This document shows, piece by piece, positions 36,676-46,047 of a stretch of DNA of 64,000 nt. Each line of letters opens with the position of its first letter. Positions within the stretch are counted from its first letter, which is position 1. Under the pieces are notes generated by a model that ran no database searches, was not told the origin of the DNA, and worked only from the letters and a program-made list of their open reading frames with translations. Both the position numbers and the translations under genes were made by a program. The stretch lies in contig NZ_WYDQ01000001.1 of assembly GCF_024105635.1 (NCBI RefSeq), forward strand, positions 2,232,001 to 2,296,000, given 5' to 3'. This DNA is from Oceanicola sp. 502str15 (GTDB taxonomy: Bacteria; Pseudomonadota; Alphaproteobacteria; Rhodobacterales; Rhodobacteraceae).

Positions 36676-37710
36676 TCAGCGCGGAAGCAGCGCCCAGTAG
36701 TCGAGATCGAGCAGCACGTGGGGCAGGTATTTGCCGTCATCGCCCTTGAGGTCGCCAGCCAGGCTCTCGGCCCCCTTCACCGCGACGAGGCGCAGGCGCA
36801 GGGCGCCGATGTCGTCCGAGATCTCGGCGGTGTCGAGCACTTCGGACCATGCCCGCACCGTATCACCCGCGAAGCAGGGGTTGGCATGGGCGCCGCCATT
36901 GATTGCCACCATCATCTGGGCATTGGCCAGCCCGTTGAAAGACAGCGCGCGGGCCATCGAAATCACGTGCCCGCCGTAGATCAGCCGCTTGCCGTCCTCG
37001 CGGTTGGTGGCATCGAAATGCACCTTTGCGGTGTTCTGCCAGAGGCGCGTCGCCAGCATGTGCTCGGCCTCTTCGATGGTGACGCCGTCGACATGGTCGA
37101 TCACCTCGCCCTTGGCATAATCGCCCCAGCGGTGGGGCTCACCGGCGGCGGTAAAGTCGTAATCGGCAAAGGTGAGACCCTCGGGGGTGATCAGGTCTTC
37201 AGGGGCCACCACCTTTGCAAGGTCGGGGATAACGGTTTCAGGGGCGGCGGCGTCGAGGTTGCCCTTCCGCACCATCACCCAGCGCACGTAGTCCAGCACC
37301 GGCTCGCCGGTCTGGTCGCGCCCGGTGGTGCGCACCCAGACCACGCCCGAGCTGCCGTTGGAGTTCTGCTTGAGGCCGATCACCTTGCTTTCGGAGGAAA
37401 GCGTGTCGCCGGGGTAAACCGGCTTCAGCCAGCGCCCTTCGGCGTAACCGAGGTTGGCCACGGCATTGAGCGAGATGTCGGGCACGGTCTTGCCGAAGAC
37501 CACGTGGAAGGTGATGAGATCATCCAGCGGCGAGCCTTCCAGCCCGCATTCGGCGGCGAAGACATCGGAGGAATTCAGGGCGTGGCGGGCCGGGTAGAGC
37601 GCGTGGTAAAGCGCCCGCTCGCCCTCGGCCACGGTGCGCGGCACCGCATGGCGGATCACCTCGCCCAGCTTGTAGTCTTCAAAGAACCGGCCCGCGTTGG
37701 TTTTGCTCAT
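36676..37710 (-). CDS. mch: Mesaconyl-CoA hydratase (beta-methylmalyl-CoA dehydratase), MaoC family
   Basis: Hydrates mesaconyl-CoA to beta-methylmalyl-CoA in the ethylmalonyl-CoA pathway. The 344-residue protein has two MaoC hot-dog domains: N-terminal FEDYKLGEVIRHAVPRTVAEGERALYHALYPARHAL and C-terminal HFDATNREDGKRLIYGGHVISMARALSFNGL. Length and sequence match the Rhodobacter Mch type. Its ATG overlaps the stop of the DUF1737 gene (TGATG). The neighbouring mcl2 catalyses a later step of the same pathway. Confidence 0.9.
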   Translation of the reverse strand: MSKTNAGRFFEDYKLGEVIRHAVPRTVAEGERALYHALYPARHALNSSDVFAAECGLEGSPLDDLITFHVVFGKTVPDISLNAVANLGYAEGRWLKPVYPGDTLSSESKVIGLKQNSNGSSGVVWVRTTGRDQTGEPVLDYVRWVMVRKGNLDAAAPETVIPDLAKVVAPEDLITPEGLTFADYDFTAAGEPHRWGDYAKGEVIDHVDGVTIEEAEHMLATRLWQNTAKVHFDATNREDGKRLIYGGHVISMARALSFNGLANAQMMVAINGGAHANPCFAGDTVRAWSEVLDTAEISDDIGALRLRLVAVKGAESLAGDLKGDDGKYLPHVLLDLDYWALLPR

Positions 37711-37913
37711 CAGTGCGCCCCCAGCTTGGTGTCGGGCGTGTAGGTCCCTTCGACCTCCTTCACCACGGCCTGCCCGCAGCGCATGACGCCATTGGAGGCG
37801 TCGAAAGAATATTGCGGGTCGCCATGCAGCGCCCAGCCCTTGTTCAGCGCGGCGGTGACCTTGTGGCAGAAGGCCGATGTGTCGTCTTCGGTGAGAAAGC
37901 GGTAGAGTTTCAT
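37710..37913 (-). CDS. DUF1737 small protein
   Basis: A 67-residue protein beginning MKLYRFLTEDDTSAFCHKVTAALNKGWALHGDP, the DUF1737 signature, ending with CGQAVVKEVEGTYTPDTKL. Function unknown; here it is coupled to mch by a TGATG overlap and follows NnrU by 4 bp, so it belongs to the mcl2-nnrU-mch group. The longer upstream frame to 38003 lies inside nnrU. Confidence 0.8.
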   Translation of the reverse strand: MKLYRFLTEDDTSAFCHKVTAALNKGWALHGDPQYSFDASNGVMRCGQAVVKEVEGTYTPDTKLGAH

Positions 37914-37917
37914 AGGG

Positions 37918-38478
37918 TTATCCAAATACCGGGTAGCCGAGGAGGCCGTGGATCCAGCCGATGAGGCCGAGGAGAAGGACCGAGATGGCGAGGAACATCG
38001 CATCTTTGGCGATGGAGCCTTTGGGCGGCGGAGACCATTCCGGCTCGGCGCGGTTGATGACCGCCATCTCGACGAAGGCCCAGAGCAGGAGCGCGCCGAA
38101 GAGGATCATGGTGGCGAGGTCGCCATTGACCAGCAGATGGGCAAAGGCCCAGAGCGCGAAGCCAAACAGCATGGGGTGGCGCATCTTGTAGAAGATCGCG
38201 CCCTTGGTCGGCCCGGGCGAGGTGAAATAGAGCGCGATGAGCACCAGCAGATTGTTGACGTGACGCAGCCAATGCGGTGGATACCAGATGTCGGGCGAGG
38301 CATCGGCCATGCGGATGCCGAAGATCATCAGGATGACCGAAGCCAGCAGCGCCAGCGCCACCACCCCCTTGCCGCCATTGCCCATGGCGGCGCGACGCTC
38401 AGGCGCGAGGCGTTTGAACAGGTGGGCAAGCCACCAAAGCGCAAGGCCGGCGATCAGGAGGGTGAGCGGGAGTGCCAT
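37918..38478 (-). CDS. NnrU-family membrane protein
   Basis: A 186-residue polytopic membrane protein with about five helices. The conserved segment NNLLVLIALYFTSPGPTKGAIFYKMRHPMLFGFALWAFAHLLVNGD (MRHPMLFG...AHLL.NGD) defines the NnrU family, originally linked to nitrite/nitric oxide reduction and similar to isoprenylcysteine methyltransferase-like proteins. No denitrification genes are nearby; its place between mcl2 and mch is conserved in my memory of Rhodobacterales, but its role is unclear. GAGGATACC precedes the ATG. Confidence 0.82.
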   Translation of the reverse strand: MALPLTLLIAGLALWWLAHLFKRLAPERRAAMGNGGKGVVALALLASVILMIFGIRMADASPDIWYPPHWLRHVNNLLVLIALYFTSPGPTKGAIFYKMRHPMLFGFALWAFAHLLVNGDLATMILFGALLLWAFVEMAVINRAEPEWSPPPKGSIAKDAMFLAISVLLLGLIGWIHGLLGYPVFG

Positions 38479-38520
38479 CTGGGTATCCTCAGCAAGTGAA
38501 CCGTTGAGTTCAACCTGCCC

Positions 38521-39387
38521 TCATCCGGCCATGGCCGCAATGGCCTCGGCCCTCGCCAGCGTCGCGCGGGCGGTTTCGATGTGCAGGTTCTCCACGATCC
38601 GCCCATCGACCACCGCCACCCCCTGCCCGCTCGCCTCGACCTCCTGATAGGCGGCGATCTGGCGGCGGGCGAGGTCGATCTCGCTTTCGGAGGGGGCGAA
38701 GGCGGCGTTGGTGATCTCGAGCTGGGCGGGGTGGATCAGGGTCTTGCCATCAAAGCCAAGGTCGCGGCCCTGCTCGCATTCGGCCTTCAGGCCCTCGTCG
38801 TCCTTGAAGGCATTATACACCCCGTCGATCGCCACGATGCCGGCGGCGCGGGCGGCCATGAGGCATTGCTGGAGGGCGAACATCATCGGCAGCCGGTCGG
38901 CGCGGTTGCGGCAGTTCAGCTCCTTGGCCAGATCGTTGGTGCCCATCACGATGCCGCCCATGCCCGGGGCGGCGCAAATGCTCTCGGCGTTGAAGATGCC
39001 CTGGGGCGTTTCCATCATCGCCCAGACCTTGGTGGAGGTGCTGCCTGCCGCATCGAGCCTGGCCTTGACCTCAGCGATCTCGTCGGCGTGGCCGACCTTG
39101 GGCAGCAGGATCGCATCGGGGGCGAGCTTGCACATGGCCTCAAGGTCCGCCGCGCCCCACTGGGTATCGGCCCCGTTGACCCGCACGATCCGGGCACGCG
39201 GGCCGTAATCGGCCGTGGGGAGCGTTTCGGCCAGCAGGGCGCGGGCCTCGTCCTTAGCCTCAGCCGTCACCGCATCTTCGAGGTCGAAGATGATCGCATC
39301 GCAGGCCAGGGTCGCCGCCTTCTCCAGCGCGCGGGGCTTGGAGCCGGGAATATAGAGCAGCGAGCGATAGGGGCGTGTGGCGGGCAT
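38521..39387 (-). CDS. mcl2: (3S)-malyl-CoA thioesterase, CitE/HpcH family
   Basis: A 288-residue CitE-like barrel protein. RSLLYIPGSKPRALEKAATLACDAIIFDLEDAV, RIVRVNG, PDAILLPKVGHADEI, AMMETPQGIFNAESI and GFDGKTLIHPAQLEITNAAFAPS are typical. In the ethylmalonyl-CoA pathway this branch (Mcl2) hydrolyses (3S)-malyl-CoA to malate, while Mcl1 is the lyase. Proximity to mch supports that; a malyl-CoA lyase or citrate lyase beta activity cannot be excluded by eye. Start 39387 has GGAGAGAATCA upstream. Confidence 0.82.
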   Translation of the reverse strand: MPATRPYRSLLYIPGSKPRALEKAATLACDAIIFDLEDAVTAEAKDEARALLAETLPTADYGPRARIVRVNGADTQWGAADLEAMCKLAPDAILLPKVGHADEIAEVKARLDAAGSTSTKVWAMMETPQGIFNAESICAAPGMGGIVMGTNDLAKELNCRNRADRLPMMFALQQCLMAARAAGIVAIDGVYNAFKDDEGLKAECEQGRDLGFDGKTLIHPAQLEITNAAFAPSESEIDLARRQIAAYQEVEASGQGVAVVDGRIVENLHIETARATLARAEAIAAMAG

Positions 39388-39718
39388 TGATTCTCTCCGG
39401 GCAGATTGCAGGTGCAGAAAGACCAAATGCCGCGCCGCCGCGCAAGATCATTTCTGAAAATACCCGTGAAAGCGCAATTTTCGGTCGCCGCTGCCGGATC
39501 CTTGGGCATCGTCGCACAGCGTTAACGGGATGCTCACCTATCGCGCCCAGCATCATCCTCGAGTCGGGCGACTGGAGGGCCGTTATTGGCAGGGCTGCCA
39601 AGCAACGCGGCAATAATCAGTCCGACCTGGAATGACCGGCGCCGAATGCGCCTCCCATGCCACCGGCAAAGCCGGGCACGCCCGACATGGGGCCACGCTG
39701 TCAAAAAGGGTTTGGACC
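39388..39718. other. Gene-free divergent region between mcl2 and a secreted protein (331 bp)
   Basis: No gene seen. It contains the palindrome TTGGCAGGGCTGCCAA at 39586-39601 (6-bp arms), a candidate operator for the divergent promoters, and a single GTTAAC half-site near 39523. No promoter boxes stand out with confidence. Confidence 0.45.
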
Positions 39719-40027
39719 ATGAAAGAACTTCTCTTCATCGCCGCAGGGCTTGCCTGCCTTGCTGCAACCGGGGCCGAGGCCCAGAACCGCAACTGCGCCA
39801 ACCGCGACAAGGTGGTATCGCGCCTGGCCGATGGCTACGGCGAGAGCCGCCAGGCGATCGGGCTCGGGGCCAACAACCAGGTTGTCGAGACCTTCGCCAA
39901 CCTCGAGAGCGGCACCTGGACGGTGACGGTGACGATGCCCAACGGCATGACCTGCCTCGTCGCCTCGGGCAAGGCCTTCGAGCTGATCGAAGAGGCGCTG
40001 ATCCCGGCGGGTGAAAAGGACGCCTGA
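39719..40027 (+). CDS. Small secreted protein
   Basis: A 102-residue protein with a signal peptide (MKELLFIAAGLACLAATGAEAQ, cleavage after AEA likely). The mature part begins with NRNCANRDKVVSRLADGYGESRQAIGLGANNQVVETFANLESGTWTVTVTMPNGMTCLVASGKAFELI; two Cys may form a disulfide. Similar small periplasmic proteins are common in Rhodobacterales, without known function. Convergent with the TauE-like gene. Confidence 0.7.
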   Translation: MKELLFIAAGLACLAATGAEAQNRNCANRDKVVSRLADGYGESRQAIGLGANNQVVETFANLESGTWTVTVTMPNGMTCLVASGKAFELIEEALIPAGEKDA

Positions 40028-40048
40028 GCGAAAGCGGATGCGCTTGCC

Positions 40049-41907
<1,859 letters not shown>

Positions 41908-41929
41908 TCCGCCACATCAGTTCGAATGC

Positions 41930-41961
41930 AAAGGGCCCTGCGTGACGCGGGGCCCTTTTTT
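41930..41961. terminator. Bidirectional intrinsic terminator (mdh / glycosyltransferase)
   Basis: AAAGGGCCC at 41930-41938 pairs with GGGCCCTTT at 41950-41958, followed by a T-run to 41961. The A-run on the left makes it work for both convergent genes. Confidence 0.85.
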
Positions 41962-41990
41962 GTTGCGCGGACGGGAGCGGAGAGCGGCGC

Positions 41991-43085
41991 TCAGGCGGCC
42001 TTGCTCTCTGCGATCTTCTTCATCAGCCGCTTGGCGTTTTCGCCGCCGAGCTTCAGGTCGAAGGCCCGGAAGGAGAAATCCGCCTCCACATCGGGGAAGG
42101 CGCGGCGCATGGCCGCCTCCGGGTCGATCTTCATGGCGCTCAAGCGTCCGTGCTCGGTGAGAGCCCGCGCCTGATCCGGGGTGAGGCCGGTGATGGTGCG
42201 GAAGAAGCGCAGCAGCTCGGGCATGGAGGAGATGTTGTCGCGCACATGGCGCACCTGACGGGCCCGCTCCTCGTGGAGCAGCCTGCCGATCGCCTCGTCG
42301 CCCTGCTCGGCGTAGCGCAGCGTCTTGGCGGCCCAGTGCAGCGGGGTCAGCCCGTCGAAGTGGAGCACGTGCAGCCCCGTCGCCTTCTTGTGGGGCGCCC
42401 AGCCGTTGTTCTTGCCGGGCAGCTTGGCGGCATGCACCTGCACCTGAACCTTGTGGCCGGTGCGCACCAGCGGCTTGCCATGGGACGCGCCCGCAAGCCC
42501 GTTGGCGAGGTAAGGCGCAACCTCGTCGCCGTAGATCCGGCGGGTGATGCGGGGGGCCTGCTTGATCGGGTGGCGGAAGACGCCGGAAAAGATGTGTTCG
42601 GAGCGGTCGCCCGCCAGCCAGCAGCGCTCGACCGCCGGGATGCGCAGCCAGACGTCCTCCTCCTCCAGCCGCGCGACCTCTTCCGCGAAGGGGCGGGCCA
42701 TGTGCAGGAACTCGTCGGCATCGAGGTGCAGCAGGTAGTCGGCGCGCGCTTTCTTGTAGGCCGTCGTGGCGTTGATCGCCTGTCGGACGTTCTGGTTGGG
42801 CGGGCGCCCGCGGCCCTTGTTCACCTTGTCCCAATAGGCGTCATCGCAGCAGATCACGTTGACCCCTGCCTTGGCGCGCAAAATCGGGCGAAGCGGATCT
42901 TCGGGATCATCGAGGTAGATGATCACCTTGAAGGCACCCAGATCGAGGTGGTGGGCGACGAAGGCCAGCACCAGTTCGGCGGGCTCGCGCACGGTTGCCA
43001 CAACGGCCCAGGTTGGCTCTTTCGAAGGCGTCGGCCCTGAAGCCTGCGCGCGGGGTTCGGACGTCTCGTTCATGGCGCCATCCAT
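41991..43085 (-). CDS. Glycosyltransferase family 2-like protein (Glyco_tranf_2_4 type)
   Basis: A 364-residue protein. The N terminus WAVVATVREPAELVLAFVAHHLDLGAFKVIIYLDDPEDPLRPIL, then CDDAYWDKVN and ADYLLHLDADEFLHM (DxD metal site) are characteristic of GT2/GT92-like enzymes found as surface-glycan genes in roseobacters. The C-terminal third is helical. Start at ATG 43085 has GGAA upstream; GTG 43100 and ATG 43073 are alternatives. It lies between mdh and sucC but on the opposite strand, so it interrupts the TCA cluster. Confidence 0.78.
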   Translation of the reverse strand: MDGAMNETSEPRAQASGPTPSKEPTWAVVATVREPAELVLAFVAHHLDLGAFKVIIYLDDPEDPLRPILRAKAGVNVICCDDAYWDKVNKGRGRPPNQNVRQAINATTAYKKARADYLLHLDADEFLHMARPFAEEVARLEEEDVWLRIPAVERCWLAGDRSEHIFSGVFRHPIKQAPRITRRIYGDEVAPYLANGLAGASHGKPLVRTGHKVQVQVHAAKLPGKNNGWAPHKKATGLHVLHFDGLTPLHWAAKTLRYAEQGDEAIGRLLHEERARQVRHVRDNISSMPELLRFFRTITGLTPDQARALTEHGRLSAMKIDPEAAMRRAFPDVEADFSFRAFDLKLGGENAKRLMKKIAESKAA

Positions 43086-43149
43086 AGCGTTCCGCGCCAC
43101 TCATGGCCAGCCCGCCGGTGCATGGAAGCGGGTGATTCTCATGATAGCG

Positions 43150-43165
43150 TTAGCACCCCGTTAAC
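43150..43165. promoter_or_regulatory. Near-consensus CtrA box in the divergent glycosyltransferase/sucC region
   Basis: TTAGCACCCCGTTAAC differs from TTAA-N7-TTAAC at one position. It directly abuts the first TGTGATCACA site. It could serve the glycosyltransferase gene on the minus strand, 65 bp away, or be chance. Confidence 0.35.
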
Positions 43166-43166
43166 T

Positions 43167-43197
43167 TGTGATCACACACTTCTTGGCTGTGATCACA
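43167..43197. promoter_or_regulatory. Double operator (TGTGATCACA) upstream of sucC
   Basis: Two perfect copies at 43167-43176 and 43188-43197, 21 bp apart, 108 bp upstream of the sucC start codon. The motif and spacing equal those upstream of sdhC. Confidence 0.7.
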
Positions 43198-43304
43198 AAT
43201 GGCACTAATCCCGGCCAACCCCCGCATTTGCAGGCGATTTTTGTTTGCCTCCGCCGCGGGCTGTGCCAATGACGGGGTCGAACCGCAGCTTGAGGAACAG
43301 CTTC

Positions 43305-44498
43305 ATGAACATCCATGAGTATCAGGCGAAGGCTCTGCTTCGCTCCTACGGTGCACCCGTCTCCGACGGGCGGGCCGTGCTGAAGGCCGATGAGGCCAAG
43401 ACAGCCGCCGGCGCACTCGATGGCCCGCTCTGGGTGGTCAAGGCGCAGATCCATGCCGGCGGGCGTGGCAAAGGCTCCTTCAAGGAAGAGTCCGCTGGCG
43501 AAAAGGGCGGTGTGCGCCTTGCCAAGTCGGTCGAAGAGGCCGCCGAAGAAGCCAAGAAGATGCTGGGCAAGACCCTCGTCACCCACCAGACCGGCCCGGC
43601 CGGCAAGGTGGTGAACCGCATCTACATCGAAGACGGCTCCGACATCACCTCCGAATTCTACCTCGCGCTGCTGGTCGATCGCGCCAGCTCCCGCGTGTCC
43701 TTTGTCTGCTCCACCGAGGGCGGCATGGACATTGAAGAGGTCGCCGCCTCCACGCCCGAGAAGATCCTGAGCTTCACCGTCGACCCGGCGACCGGCTACC
43801 AGCCGTTCCACGGCCGCCGCGTTGCCTTCGCCCTCGGGCTCGAGGGCGCCGCCGTGAAGCAGTGCGTGAAGCTGATGGGCATCCTCTACAAGGCCTTCAT
43901 GGAGAAGGACATGGAGATGCTCGAGATCAACCCGCTGATCCTGATGCCCAACGGCGAGCTGAAGGTGCTCGACGCCAAGCTCGGCTTCGACGGCAACGCG
44001 ATGTATCGCCAGTCCGACGTGTCGGAGCTGCGCGACGAGACCGAGGAAGACCCCAAGGAGCTTGCCGCTTCCAAGTACGACCTCAACTACATCGCCCTCG
44101 ACGGCGAGATCGGCTGCATGGTCAACGGCGCGGGCCTGGCCATGGCGACGATGGACATCATCAAGCTCTACGGCGCCGAGCCCGCCAACTTCCTGGATGT
44201 GGGCGGCGGCGCGACCAAGGAGAAGGTGACCGAGGCGTTCAAGATCATCACCTCCGACCCGAACGTGAAGGGCATCCTGGTAAACATCTTCGGCGGGATC
44301 ATGCGCTGCGACGTGATCGCGGAGGGCGTGATTGCCGCGGTGAAAGAGGTCGGCCTGCAGGTGCCGCTGGTTGTGCGCCTCGAGGGCACCAACGTGGAGA
44401 AGGGCAAGGAGATCATCAACAACTCCGATGTTGACGTGATCGCCGCCGACGACCTTTCCGACGGTGCCGAGAAGATCGTGAAGGCGGTGAAGGGCTGA
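43305..44498 (+). CDS. sucC: Succinyl-CoA synthetase beta subunit (ADP-forming)
   Basis: ATP-grasp subunit of 397 residues, the standard length. [31 protein letters not shown] (nucleotide site), [36 protein letters not shown] and [19 protein letters not shown] are canonical. Couples succinyl-CoA cleavage to nucleotide formation with SucD. The reading frame upstream of ATG 43305 is not part of the family. A secreted-protein gene separates it from sucD. Confidence 0.97.
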   Translation: MNIHEYQAKALLRSYGAPVSDGRAVLKADEAKTAAGALDGPLWVVKAQIHAGGRGKGSFKEESAGEKGGVRLAKSVEEAAEEAKKMLGKTLVTHQTGPAGKVVNRIYIEDGSDITSEFYLALLVDRASSRVSFVCSTEGGMDIEEVAASTPEKILSFTVDPATGYQPFHGRRVAFALGLEGAAVKQCVKLMGILYKAFMEKDMEMLEINPLILMPNGELKVLDAKLGFDGNAMYRQSDVSELRDETEEDPKELAASKYDLNYIALDGEIGCMVNGAGLAMATMDIIKLYGAEPANFLDVGGGATKEKVTEAFKIITSDPNVKGILVNIFGGIMRCDVIAEGVIAAVKEVGLQVPLVVRLEGTNVEKGKEIINNSDVDVIAADDLSDGAEKIVKAVKG

Positions 44499-44503
44499 TC
44501 CTG

Positions 44504-45010
44504 ATGCGCCTGCTTCCCGCCCTTGCCCTCGCGGTGCTTCCGCTGCCTGCCGCTGCGCAGAATGCGACCATCGTGAAGGCCCTGCTGGCCAACCTCAACG
44601 CGCCAACGGCGCCTGAGGCCCAGATGGGGGCGTTCTCCGCCTGCCTCCTCGGCAACGGAAATGCCGAGGAGACCGCCGGGATCTTCGAGGTGCGCGGCTG
44701 GAACGTCAGCGCCGATCCGGAGATGGGCTCGGTCGATATCTGGTCCGATGAGGGGCCGGTGCATGTGACCCTCTACATGGATGGCGCGATCTGCTCGGTC
44801 GCCCATTCGGCCCAATCCACCGCACTCGGCACGGTCAGCCTGTCGGCCTACCTCGAGACCACCGGTTACGAGACCATGGCGATCGAGATGGAAGGCTGCA
44901 CCGGCTGGGCCATCGGCAACGGCGTGGCCGTGGGCATCACCTCGGGCGGGCAAGACCCGGTCTGCTCAAGCGACAGCGACAACGACGTGCGATTCACTTT
45001 CGCGCAGTAG
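44504..45010 (+). CDS. Secreted hypothetical protein inside the suc operon
   Basis: A 168-residue protein with a signal peptide ([19 protein letters not shown]). The mature part contains five Cys (SACLLG, AICSVA, EGCTGW, DPVCSS) and no recognised motif. It starts 5 bp after sucC and precedes sucD, so it must be co-transcribed with succinyl-CoA synthetase although it leaves the cytoplasm. Function unknown. Confidence 0.7.
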   Translation: MRLLPALALAVLPLPAAAQNATIVKALLANLNAPTAPEAQMGAFSACLLGNGNAEETAGIFEVRGWNVSADPEMGSVDIWSDEGPVHVTLYMDGAICSVAHSAQSTALGTVSLSAYLETTGYETMAIEMEGCTGWAIGNGVAVGITSGGQDPVCSSDSDNDVRFTFAQ

Positions 45011-45021
45011 GACATAACCGC

Positions 45022-45040
45022 GGGCCGAAGCTTTCGGCCC
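45022..45040. other. Stem-loop between the secreted protein gene and sucD
   Basis: GGGCCGAA-GCT-TTCGGCCC is a perfect 8-bp stem with a three-base loop, 51 bp before the sucD start. No T-tract follows; it may be an mRNA processing or stability element. Confidence 0.45.
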
Positions 45041-45090
45041 CAGCAAGCAATCGGCCCCCCGTGTGGCCATCAAAAGAGAGGGACGCCACA

Positions 45091-45972
45091 ATGGCCGTAC
45101 TCGTCGACGAAAACACCAAGGTCATCTGTCAGGGCCTCACCGGCTCGCAGGGCACCTTCCACTCCGAGCAGGCCATCGCCTATGGCACCAAGATGGTCGG
45201 CGGCGTGACCCCCGGCAAGGGCGGACAAACGCACCTCGACCTGCCGGTCTTCAACTCGGTGCATGAAGCCAAGCACGTGACCGAAGCCAACGCGACCGTC
45301 ATCTACGTGCCCCCGCCCTTCGCCGCCGACTCGATCCTCGAGGCGATCGACGCCGAGATGGAGCTGATCGTCTGCATCACCGAGGGCATTCCGGTGCTCG
45401 ACATGATGAGCGTGAAGCGTGCGCTCGAAGGCTCCAAGTCGCGCCTGATCGGCCCGAACTGCCCCGGCGTCATCACGCCCGACGCCTGCAAGATCGGCAT
45501 CATGCCCGGCCACATCCACAAGCGCGGCTCGGTCGGCGTGGTTTCGCGCTCGGGCACGCTCACCTACGAGGCCGTCAAGCAGACCTCTGATGCGGGCCTC
45601 GGCCAGTCTTCCGCCGTCGGCATCGGGGGCGACCCGATCAAGGGCACCGAGCATATCGACGTGCTCGACATGTTCCTCGACGATGATGAGACCCACTCGA
45701 TCATCATGATCGGTGAAATCGGCGGTTCTGCCGAAGAAGAAGCCGCCGAGTTCCTCGCCGAGCAGAAGAAAAAAGGCCGCTGGAAGCCGGTTGCCGGCTT
45801 CATTGCCGGGCGCACCGCCCCTCCGGGCCGCCGCATGGGCCATGCCGGTGCCATCGTGGCCGGCGGCAAGGGCGACGCCGAAAGCAAGATCGAAGCCATG
45901 CGCTCCGCCGGCATCATCGTGGCCGACAGCCCCGCGACGCTGGGCGAAGCCGTGCTGAAGGCCATTGGCTAG
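45091..45972 (+). CDS. sucD: Succinyl-CoA synthetase alpha subunit
   Basis: A 293-residue subunit carrying the CoA site ([31 protein letters not shown]) and the phosphohistidine in [32 protein letters not shown] and [22 protein letters not shown] are canonical. GAGAGGGACGCC precedes the ATG at 45091. Partner of SucC. Confidence 0.97.
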   Translation: MAVLVDENTKVICQGLTGSQGTFHSEQAIAYGTKMVGGVTPGKGGQTHLDLPVFNSVHEAKHVTEANATVIYVPPPFAADSILEAIDAEMELIVCITEGIPVLDMMSVKRALEGSKSRLIGPNCPGVITPDACKIGIMPGHIHKRGSVGVVSRSGTLTYEAVKQTSDAGLGQSSAVGIGGDPIKGTEHIDVLDMFLDDDETHSIIMIGEIGGSAEEEAAEFLAEQKKKGRWKPVAGFIAGRTAPPGRRMGHAGAIVAGGKGDAESKIEAMRSAGIIVADSPATLGEAVLKAIG

Positions 45973-45996
45973 GGCCGCGCAACATACGCCAAAATT

Positions 45997-46026
45997 GGCC
46001 GCCGGCGGAATGATCCGCCTGCGGCC
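45997..46026. other. Strong stem-loop between sucD and sucA
   Basis: A 13-bp stem (45997-46009 with 46014-46026, one mismatch) closed by ATGA, 21 bp before the sucA start codon. It has no T-tract. Its position suggests control of the sucD-sucA transcript (partial termination or cleavage). Confidence 0.5.
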
Positions 46027-46047
46027 TTCAACCTGTCAGGTGCTCTC

